Translations under genes and position numbers: made by a program
The notes under the pieces: model-generated
What the model was told of the DNA's origin: nothing
What the model saw: only the letters and a program-made list of their open reading frames with translations
The model's database searches: none
Assembly: GCA_017418945.1 (NCBI GenBank)
Contig: JAFOMI010000039.1
Span: 1-33,615 of the forward strand
Direction of reading: 5' to 3'
Source of the DNA: Bacilli bacterium
Lineage (GTDB): Bacteria > Bacillota_I > Bacilli_A > RF39 > UBA660
Length of the DNA: 33,615 bases
Shown here: piece by piece, positions 8,469 through 14,849 of the stretch
Layout of the letters: each line of letters starts with the position of its first letter
Position numbering within the stretch: the stretch's first letter is position 1

Positions 8469-9447
8469 ATCTCATTGGTGGTTCGTTTGGTCCACCCATC
8501 ATCATAGAATTTTTAATACTATTTGTTTCAACACCATTTTCTATAATAGTACCACCATTATAAGTAGCTTCACCATCATAATCCCATGTTGAATTACCTT
8601 TTAAATTAATAGTACCACCATTTACAATTATATTACCATTAGAATCTATACAATCAGTATCTCCTTCAGCAACAGATACAGTTATAGTACCACCATTTAT
8701 TTCAAGTAATATTTCATAATCATCAGATTTATGAGATGCATTAATTCCATCATCACTTGCATTAATATTAATAGTACCATCATTAATCTTAATATATGTC
8801 GCTTCTAAACCTTCTTCAGCATCTATTTCATAAGTACCATTATTAATAACAAGCATTCCATCTGCGTGAATTCCATCACCTTTAGTTGTTAAATTATATG
8901 TACCGTTTTCCACAGTAATGTTCTTTTTAGATTTAATAGAAGTATCATCACTATTAATATTGAATGTACCATTTTTAATTATAATGTCTTCTTTTGATAA
9001 TATTCCACCATAATTAGATTCAATATATAAAGTTCCATTACCATTTATTTCTAATTTAGAGATTGAATAGATAGATGCATCTAAATCTTCAGTTGTATTA
9101 GATTTTAATTTGTTTTCTCCTACTAGATTAATTGTAGTTTTTTTAGAACTTATTATATTTATCGCTGGTCCACTTGTATTTTCAATTGATACACCATCAA
9201 GAGTTATACTAACTTCTTCGTCTGTGTCTATAGTAATATTTCCATCTTTAATCGATCCGGTAAAAGTATATTCACCACCTTTTTTAATACTATAACTTTT
9301 TGTTAATTCTATTTTATCATTAGTTGTTTCTTCATTATTAGTGTTATTATCTTTAGGATTATAGTGTTTATATAATACATAACCTCCTCCTAATAATAAT
9401 ATAATGCAAATTATTATTACTAAGGTAATAACTAATTTCTTTTTCAT
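8467..9447 (-). CDS. Membrane-anchored beta-helix protein, Cthe_2159 (carbohydrate-binding) family
   Basis: A 326-residue protein with an N-terminal hydrophobic segment (about residues 4-25, after MKKK) that acts as signal or anchor, a short Asn/Thr-rich spacer, then a long run of right-handed beta-helix turns built on repeats such as DGNITIDTDEEVSITLDG, LEINGNGTLYIES, IIIKNGTFNINS, ITVENGTYNLTT, LVINNGTYEIDA, IKINDGTININA and LEINGGTITVSV. The order and the GDGIHADG and DGINAS turns resemble Cthe_2159, a calcium-dependent polysaccharide-binding protein. It is likely displayed outside the cell; the ligand is unknown. The tail is Met/Gly/Pro-rich. The ATG at 9447 is preferred because AAAGGAG precedes it; an upstream ATG at 9468 has no such site. 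It splits smpB from ssrA. Confidence 0.8.
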   Translation of the reverse strand: MKKKLVITLVIIICIILLLGGGYVLYKHYNPKDNNTNNEETTNDKIELTKSYSIKKGGEYTFTGSIKDGNITIDTDEEVSITLDGVSIENTSGPAINIISSKKTTINLVGENKLKSNTTEDLDASIYSISKLEINGNGTLYIESNYGGILSKEDIIIKNGTFNINSDDTSIKSKKNITVENGTYNLTTKGDGIHADGMLVINNGTYEIDAEEGLEATYIKINDGTININASDDGINASHKSDDYEILLEINGGTITVSVAEGDTDCIDSNGNIIVNGGTINLKGNSTWDYDGEATYNGGTIIENGVETNSIKNSMMMGGPNEPPMR

Positions 9448-9525
9448 AAAATCTCCTTTCTTAATCATAGTTTATAATATGATTATTAAAAAAAACAAGT
9501 AAAATTATTAAGAATTATTAATGAT

Positions 9526-9553
9526 TTGACATTTGTTGTCTTTTGCATATAAT
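9526..9553 (+). promoter_or_regulatory. Promoter of ssrA
   Basis: Consensus TTGACA (9526-9531), 16-base spacer, TATAAT (9548-9553); the mature tmRNA 5' end is 10 bases further. One of the few full two-hexamer promoters in the window, as expected for an abundant stable RNA. Confidence 0.9.
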
Positions 9554-9562
9554 TTTATACAT

Positions 9563-9944
9563 GGGGCTGTATTTGGCTTCGACAGGAATATAAGGTATTT
9601 AACTGCAAGTCGGAGGAACACGTTACGAACAAAAAGCAATAAATGCTAACAAAGTTAAAAACGTATTTGCATCACTATTCAGAAGTACTAGTGCTGCTTT
9701 AGCCTAATTATTTAAGGTAAATACACTTTCTATTTATTATTTTCTACGTAATTTATAGAGGGTTCGATTTTAGTAGAATATATTATTACTGATGTCTATA
9801 AGTAATAATGAATATTATAGACTTACTAAGTATTTAGGTTGTTAATTACTTTAGTATTTAGGAAATTTAATTAATTAACTAAACTTGTAGATGTTACTTA
9901 TTACGTATTTTTGGACAGGGGTTCAACTCCCCTCAGCTCCACCA
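9563..9944 (+). ncRNA. ssrA: Transfer-messenger RNA (tmRNA)
   Basis: A 382-base tmRNA. The 5' end GGGGCTGTATTTGGCTTCGAC and the 3' end GGTTCAACTCCCCTCAGCTCCACCA are diagnostic: GGGGCTG pairs with CAGCTCC to make the acceptor stem, the T arm is present, and CCA is encoded. The tag frame most likely resumes at the GCT at 9645-9647 and ends at TAA 9705-9707, giving 20 codons that begin ANKVKNVF and end SAALA. A GCA in the same frame nine bases earlier is an alternative resume codon. Rescued ribosomes add this peptide, which marks proteins for proteolysis. A strong promoter and a terminator make it an independent unit downstream of smpB and rnr. Confidence 0.97.
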
Positions 9945-9958
9945 AATGTAAACGAGGC

Positions 9959-9995
9959 GAACCCTGCCATATATTATGGTATAAGGTTCTTTTTT
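9959..9995 (+). terminator. Terminator after ssrA
   Basis: GAACC pairs with GGTTC, with an inner GCCATA / TGGTAT stem, followed by a run of T with one A. Confidence 0.85.
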
Positions 9996-10033
9996 ATTGT
10001 GAAAGATTTGCCTTTTTTTTGATAATATGGTAG

Positions 10034-10039
10034 TATAAT
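10034..10039 (+). promoter_or_regulatory. -10 box before the JAMM-like gene
   Basis: TATAAT 25 bases before the ATG at 10065. A second candidate, TG-A-TAATAT, lies at 10020-10028. No well-spaced -35 is visible. Confidence 0.5.
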
Positions 10040-10064
10040 CACTATTAAAAAAAGGGGTGTATTT

Positions 10065-10826
10065 ATGACGAAACAAGGAAAATTTGAAATGGCCCAAATA
10101 CTAGCTAGGTTAGATACTAGTATAGTAGATAATAATTTGCTTAAAGGAACTAGCATTAATCAAAGAACTGATTTTCAAAAAATAAATACAAAAATAGTTT
10201 TTAGTGAAAAAGCATCAAAGAAATTATTAAGTTTGGTGAAAAATGTGATTAGTACAGATTCTAGAGAATATGGTGTATACTTTTTTGGAAATATATATGA
10301 TGGTATTGTATATTTTGATGATTTTGGAAGTGACTTTGAATTGGCAGATGGTGTTTATGAAAATGGTGCGGTAGAAGTTACTCCACAAAACCTTAAGGAA
10401 TTAGATCAAAAAACTGAAAAAGAATTTACTGATAAACCTTGTAATACAGTAATGCATTTTCATACTCATCCTGATACAATGTATGAAAATGGTGAACCAG
10501 TTGTAATTCACCCATTAGTAATGTCGCAAAATGATTTATATAGTTATGGTTTTCACCAAAAGTATTTGCAACCAAATTCAGGTAATAAAGTAGTATATCT
10601 TGGTGGAATGCTTTCAAAAAATCATAATAAACCAGAATTTAGTATTGTTACTTTTGATACTATAGAAGAAGATTTTTATTATATGAATAATATATTCTTG
10701 TTTATGAATGATGAATTAGTAAGAGTAGATGTTAATAATTTTTTAAATACAAGTTTTATTCCTTTAAATCTAAATGAAGAAAAAAAGGCGAAAATATTAG
10801 AACTAATAAATAAAAAAAATGATTGA
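10065..10826 (+). CDS. JAMM/MPN-like metalloprotease-fold protein
   Basis: 253 residues with the metal-binding pattern of the JAB/MPN+ family: E68 in SREYGVYFFG, H133 and H135 in HFHTHP, then S154 and D157 in MSQNDLYS. This fits E...HxH...SxxD, the zinc site of deubiquitinase-like and DNA-repair-like JAMM proteins. The gap between HTHP and SxxD (18 residues) is longer than usual, and the N-terminal 45 residues and the C-terminal 90 are not familiar. No signal peptide is seen, so it is cytoplasmic. AAGGGGTGT precedes the ATG. No E1, E2 or ubiquitin-like gene is nearby, so the substrate cannot be guessed. It lies between ssrA and another unrecognised gene with its own promoter. Confidence 0.72.
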   Translation: MTKQGKFEMAQILARLDTSIVDNNLLKGTSINQRTDFQKINTKIVFSEKASKKLLSLVKNVISTDSREYGVYFFGNIYDGIVYFDDFGSDFELADGVYENGAVEVTPQNLKELDQKTEKEFTDKPCNTVMHFHTHPDTMYENGEPVVIHPLVMSQNDLYSYGFHQKYLQPNSGNKVVYLGGMLSKNHNKPEFSIVTFDTIEEDFYYMNNIFLFMNDELVRVDVNNFLNTSFIPLNLNEEKKAKILELINKKND

Positions 10827-10837
10827 TATAGGAAAAA

Positions 10838-10869
10838 TTGACAAAAATATATTTTTTTGTTAGTATAAC
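10838..10869 (+). promoter_or_regulatory. Promoter of the 181-residue unknown gene
   Basis: TTGACA at 10838-10843, then TAGTAT at 10861-10866 (17-base spacer), or TATAAC at 10864-10869 with a longer spacer. Confidence 0.65.
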
Positions 10870-10893
10870 AATCTATACAAAGGGGAAAAACAA

Positions 10894-11439
10894 ATGAAAC
10901 ATCAAACAATTGAAGAAGTTCAAAATAGAATAAGTTATTTAGAGAATGTTTATACAGATGCAAGGAATGCTACACTATTAAAGAAACCACTAGATGATGA
11001 AACAGAGTATTATTGTTTAAAACCAACAGAAGTTGCTTATAAGATATTAGGAAGAGCATATATTAGAAATGAAATACATAATTTAAAAGAAAAAGATCTA
11101 TCTGTTGGAGCCTGTGCAATTTTCTTTGATAAATCTAAGCTTTTTGATAAAATGTATTTAGATTATGCTTTTATTTCAAAAGAACAATATAAAAGAAAAT
11201 TAATAGATGCAATTAATCTATATCCTGAATTATATAATGATGAGGATATAGAATTAAAAGAAAAATATTTAGATTTGATTAATAAAGATATTAATTCTTT
11301 TATTTTAGAAGAAAAGGTTTGCTTTGAATTAATTAAATTAGAAAATGAAGAATTAAGGGAAGAATTAATTAAGAAACTTGATAAATATTTTAAAGATGAA
11401 GCAGAAAATAGTAAAAAGAGAAAAAAATTATTATTTTAA
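10894..11439 (+). CDS. Unrecognised cytoplasmic protein, 181 residues
   Basis: I do not recognise this protein. It is highly charged and predicted to be mostly helical, with no signal peptide or membrane segment. The first 30 residues (KHQTIEEVQNRISYLENVY) look like an amphipathic helix; a central part (PTEVAYKILGRAYIRNEIHNL, VGACAIFFD) may form a small fold; the C-terminal 60 residues are Glu/Lys-rich helices ending in a basic stretch (KKRKKLLF). The ribosome site AAAGGGG precedes the ATG by nine bases. It has its own promoter and terminator. The ribosome site and spacing resemble those of the JAMM-like gene just upstream, but this does not prove a shared function. Confidence 0.7.
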   Translation: MKHQTIEEVQNRISYLENVYTDARNATLLKKPLDDETEYYCLKPTEVAYKILGRAYIRNEIHNLKEKDLSVGACAIFFDKSKLFDKMYLDYAFISKEQYKRKLIDAINLYPELYNDEDIELKEKYLDLINKDINSFILEEKVCFELIKLENEELREELIKKLDKYFKDEAENSKKRKKLLF

Positions 11440-11448
11440 AATAGAATC

Positions 11449-11470
11449 ACTAGCATTGCTAGTTTTTTTA
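11449..11470 (+). terminator. Terminator after the 181-residue gene
   Basis: ACTAGC, loop ATT, GCTAGT and a T-run. Confidence 0.88.
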
Positions 11471-11488
11471 TTTTTTTTAAATTTTTGC

Positions 11489-11517
11489 TTACGAAAAAAT
11501 TTATTTTGTGATATTAT
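11489..11517 (+). promoter_or_regulatory. Promoter of the MATE-kinase fusion gene
   Basis: Extended -10 TG-A-TATTAT at 11509-11517, with a weak -35 (TTACGA at 11489-11494) 17 bases upstream. Confidence 0.6.
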
Positions 11518-11547
11518 CTTTAATGCTGTAAAAAAGGAGATGTTTTT

Positions 11548-13509
11548 ATGAATAAAATTGATTTGGGAAAAACTAAAATAAATAAATTATTATTAACATT
11601 CTCAATACCTTGTGTTATTAGTATGTTAATTAATTCTATTTATAATATAGTAGACCAAATATTTATAGGAAAAGGTGTTGGTACTTTAGGTAATGCTGCT
11701 ACCAATGTTATATTTCCATTAGTAATTATTTTTAATGCTTTTGCAGGTTTAATTGGAAATGGAGCAGCTGCTAATCTATCTCTTAAACTTGGTGAAGATA
11801 ATAAAAAAGAAGCATCTAAAGGTATAGGGCAAGCCCTTGTAGTAACTGTATTTGTTTCATTATTTTTAGGAATTATTTCTTATGTATTTTTACCAAAGTT
11901 AATTTTAATGTTTGGATGCACTAAAAATGTATATAATTATGCACTTGATTATGGAAGAATAATATGTATTGGTACTCCATTTATGATTATTTATTCATCT
12001 TTATCTAATATTATTAGAGCAGATGGAAATCCTAAGTATTCAATGATAATGCTTGTAGTAGGAGCGATTATCAATATAATTCTTGACCCAATATTTATTT
12101 TTAAATTTAATTTAGGAGTAAAAGGCGGTGCTATTGCAACTATAATAGGACAATTTATTTCATTTATAATTGCGATATTATATTTAAATAAATTTAAGTC
12201 TATAAAAGTTACAAAAGAAAGCTTAAAATTAGATAAAGATGTATTTAGAGTTTTAGGACTTGGTTTATCTTCATTTATTACTCAAGGAACTGTACTTGTA
12301 TTATTTGTATTTATGAATAACGTTATGACTAAACTTGGTGCGTTATCTAAATTTGGACCTGATATTCCATTATCAGTATATGGAGTTATATCTAAAATAA
12401 ATAGTATATATATTTCTATAGTTCTTGGTGTATCTATAGGAGCACAACCTATTATTGGATTTAATTATGGTGCAGGTAATAAAGAAAGAGTTAGAGAAAC
12501 TATTAAGAAAGTTTTAATGATTAATGTTATATTTGGTATTATGTTTAATTTAGTATTCTTTATTTTTCCAAAAGAATTAGCAGGAATATTTATTACTAAA
12601 GATGATCCAAGTTATGATTTGTTTATGGAATTTGCAGTTTTAATGTGTAAAACTTTCTTTATGGTAATATGCTTAAATGCTGTTGAAATGACTGGAAGTA
12701 TTACTATTCAGTCATTAGGTAAAGTAAAAAAAGCAACTGCATTATCATTTATTAGACAAATTATTCTATTTATACCAATTGCATTATTATTATCTTTAGT
12801 ATTTAAAAAAGGAATCTATGGTATTTTATATGCAGGTTTTATTTCAGATAGTTTATGTTTTGTAGTTGCGTTATTCATTATTGGTTCAGAATATAAATTA
12901 TTAGGAAAAAAAGATTATAACAATGAAGAACATATTTATAATAATAATTCTACTTATAATGGTAAACATATTGTTGTTACAATTTCAAGAGAATATGCTT
13001 CTGGTGGTAGATATGTTGGTAAGATACTCGCAGATTTATTAGGTGTTAATTTTTATGATAAAGAACTTATTTATTTAGCGTCTAAAGAATCTGGGTTATC
13101 AGATAAATATATTAATGAAATAGATGAAAATAAAAGACAAACAGAAAATGATGATAGAATATTTATCGCTGAAAGTAAAGTAATTAAAAATATTGCGAAA
13201 AAAGAATCTTGTGTTATTGTAGGAAGATGCGCAGATTATATATTAAAAGATAATAAAGATACTGTTAAAGTATTCTTATATTCAGATGATAATAATAAAG
13301 TAAAAAGAGCCATTAAATATTATGGATTAAATGAAAAGAATGCTTTAAAAGAAATTAATAAAATAAATAAAGATAGAGAAAAACATTATAAGTTCTATAC
13401 AAATAGAAATTGGAAAGACTTTAAAAATTATGATTTAATAATTAATGTTGATAAACAAGGCACAGATAAGACTGCAGAAATTATTAAAAGTTATATTTTA
13501 AATAATTAA
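11548..13509 (+). CDS. MATE-family transporter fused to a cytidylate-kinase-like domain
   Basis: A 653-residue two-part protein. Residues 1 to about 452 are a MATE efflux transporter: LLLTFSIPCVISMLINSIYNIVDQIFIGKGVG at the N-terminus, repeated TM segments, FIIYSSLSNIIRADGNPKYSM and GAQPIIGFNYGAGN at the start of the second half. A polar Asn/Tyr-rich linker follows. Residues 472-653 are a cytidylate-kinase-like P-loop domain of the Cytidylate_kin2 type: VVTISREYASGGRYVGKILADLLG, FYDKELIYLASKESGLS, CVIVGRCADYIL, VFLYSD, and an Arg/Lys-rich lid (DREKHYKFYTNRNW). The frame is continuous, so this is one polypeptide with a cytoplasmic kinase-like tail on an exporter. AAAGGAGATG supports the start. 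Substrates of either half are unknown; a regulatory nucleotide-sensing role is possible but only inferred. Confidence 0.88.
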   Translation: MNKIDLGKTKINKLLLTFSIPCVISMLINSIYNIVDQIFIGKGVGTLGNAATNVIFPLVIIFNAFAGLIGNGAAANLSLKLGEDNKKEASKGIGQALVVTVFVSLFLGIISYVFLPKLILMFGCTKNVYNYALDYGRIICIGTPFMIIYSSLSNIIRADGNPKYSMIMLVVGAIINIILDPIFIFKFNLGVKGGAIATIIGQFISFIIAILYLNKFKSIKVTKESLKLDKDVFRVLGLGLSSFITQGTVLVLFVFMNNVMTKLGALSKFGPDIPLSVYGVISKINSIYISIVLGVSIGAQPIIGFNYGAGNKERVRETIKKVLMINVIFGIMFNLVFFIFPKELAGIFITKDDPSYDLFMEFAVLMCKTFFMVICLNAVEMTGSITIQSLGKVKKATALSFIRQIILFIPIALLLSLVFKKGIYGILYAGFISDSLCFVVALFIIGSEYKLLGKKDYNNEEHIYNNNSTYNGKHIVVTISREYASGGRYVGKILADLLGVNFYDKELIYLASKESGLSDKYINEIDENKRQTENDDRIFIAESKVIKNIAKKESCVIVGRCADYILKDNKDTVKVFLYSDDNNKVKRAIKYYGLNEKNALKEINKINKDREKHYKFYTNRNWKDFKNYDLIINVDKQGTDKTAEIIKSYILNN

Positions 13510-13536
13510 GAAGAAACTTTTTGTTTCTTCTTTTTT
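13508..13536 (+). terminator. Terminator after the MATE-kinase gene
   Basis: AAGAAGAAAC, loop TTTTT, GTTTCTTCTT and T-run, overlapping the stop codon. Confidence 0.9.
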
Positions 13537-13550
13537 AATGAAATTATTTG

Positions 13551-13559
13551 TGCTAGAAT
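13551..13559 (+). promoter_or_regulatory. Extended -10 promoter of the DD-carboxypeptidase gene
   Basis: TG-C-TAGAAT, 23 bases before the ATG at 13583, right after the preceding terminator. It overlaps an upstream in-frame extension of the gene and so argues against the earlier ATG at 13538. Confidence 0.6.
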
Positions 13560-13582
13560 ATATTAGAGAATATGGAGGGCAC

Positions 13583-14773
13583 ATGAAAAAATATTTAAGT
13601 ATACTATTTATATTTGTGTTATTATTTCCATTAAGTATTAAAGCAGAATCTATTAATATTAATAGTGAAAATGCAGTAATGATTAATTTAAATAATAATG
13701 AGATAATATATGAAAAAAATAAAGATGAAGTTATAAAAGTTGCTAGTATGCAAAAAGTAATGACTGCTTTAGTAGCTATAGAAAATATAGATAATTTAGA
13801 TGAAAGTTTTGTGTTAGATTACAATATATTTGATGGTTTAGATAGTGAACTTGCAGTCGCTGGATTTAGTGGAGGAGATAGAGTAACATATAATGATTTA
13901 TTATATGCAACTTTATTAAGATCTGGTGCAGATGGTGCTTATGGACTTGCAGTAAAAGTGTCTGGTAGTGAAGCAGAATTTGTTAAATTAATGAATAAAA
14001 AAGCAGAAGAATTAGGTTTAAGGAATACACATTTTACTAATTCAACAGGTTTAGATGATGATGATCAGTTTTCCACAGTATATGATATGGCTATTTTACT
14101 TAAATATGCACTTAATAATAGTAGATTTAAAAAGATTATATCTACTGAAGAATATACTACAACTAATGGTGAAATAACAGTTACTGGTCCTGTTCATAAA
14201 GCTAAGACATTAGGAATGGATTACTTTAATGGTGGAAAAACAGGATATACTGATTTAGCAGGTTTATGTTTAATGTCATATGCTTCATATGATGATGTAG
14301 ATTATTTATTAGTAACAGGAAGAGCACCTGAATCTATGAAGAATCAAAACTTTTTAGATCAAAAAACTTTATATGATTATTTTATGGAGAACTATTCTTT
14401 TCAAACAATTATTAAAAAGAATAAAGTTATTAAAAAGATAAAAACTATGTATGATGATGAAGTTACTTTAAAAACATCTAAAAATGTTTCTATGTATATT
14501 AATAATAATGTATTTCAAAACGAATTAGAGTATATTTATGAAGGAGAAGATGTACTTAAAAGAGGAGTTAAAAAGGGAGATAAAATAGGTAAATATATTG
14601 TTAAAAATAAAGATAAAGTATTATATGAAGAAGATGTTTTATCACCAATTACAGTAAAGTTCAAATTAAAAACTCCATATAAAATAGGATTAATAATTAT
14701 TCTTGTTAGTATGTTTATTCATTTAAGATTAAGAAATTTAAGAAGAAAAAGAAGAAGAAAAAGACGTAGATAA
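13583..14773 (+). CDS. D-alanyl-D-alanine carboxypeptidase (DacA/PBP5-like, S11 family)
   Basis: A low-molecular-weight penicillin-binding protein that trims the terminal D-Ala from peptidoglycan stems outside the membrane. The 396 residues start with a signal peptide (MKKYLSILFIFVLLFPLSIKA). The active-site motifs are S55-M-Q-K58, S114-G-A (in place of the usual SGN) and K219-T-G221 in GGKTGYTDLAG. A PBP5-like beta domain follows, then a C-terminal membrane helix (about residues 370-387) and a very basic tail (RRKRRRKRRR). The start follows GGAGGGC; the longer form beginning at 13538 would overlap the promoter. The Ala in the SGN position occurs in some clostridial relatives, so I still expect activity. 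It is a single-gene unit. Confidence 0.9.
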   Translation: MKKYLSILFIFVLLFPLSIKAESININSENAVMINLNNNEIIYEKNKDEVIKVASMQKVMTALVAIENIDNLDESFVLDYNIFDGLDSELAVAGFSGGDRVTYNDLLYATLLRSGADGAYGLAVKVSGSEAEFVKLMNKKAEELGLRNTHFTNSTGLDDDDQFSTVYDMAILLKYALNNSRFKKIISTEEYTTTNGEITVTGPVHKAKTLGMDYFNGGKTGYTDLAGLCLMSYASYDDVDYLLVTGRAPESMKNQNFLDQKTLYDYFMENYSFQTIIKKNKVIKKIKTMYDDEVTLKTSKNVSMYINNNVFQNELEYIYEGEDVLKRGVKKGDKIGKYIVKNKDKVLYEEDVLSPITVKFKLKTPYKIGLIIILVSMFIHLRLRNLRRKRRRKRRR

Positions 14774-14785
14774 TGTCTTTTTTTT
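14758..14785 (+). terminator. Terminator after the DD-carboxypeptidase gene
   Basis: AAAAAGAC and GTCTTTTT with a nine-base loop that contains the stop codon, plus further T. Confidence 0.8.
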
Positions 14786-14795
14786 AGTTTGTTCG

Positions 14796-14824
14796 TTGAC
14801 TTTTAATTAATACTAAACTACAAT
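14796..14824 (+). promoter_or_regulatory. Promoter of nrdD
   Basis: TTGACT (14796-14801), 17-base spacer, TACAAT (14819-14824). I do not see paired NrdR-box sequences around it. Confidence 0.75.
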
Positions 14825-14849
14825 TAATTAAGAAAATAGAGGTAATTAT

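Noticed and set aside
9563-9980. Attachment site for an integrated element at the ssrA 3' end
   Set aside because: No second copy of the ssrA 3' end and no integrase is present in the window.
9110-10156. Small open frames at 9110-9295 (+) and 9974-10156 (-)
   Set aside because: They are shadows of the beta-helix gene, or lie across the ssrA terminator and JAMM gene start; no ribosome site and no family.
10426-10963. Minus-strand frames opposite the JAMM-like gene (10426-10617, 10679-10963)
   Set aside because: Low-complexity antisense of the AT-rich coding strand, without ribosome sites.
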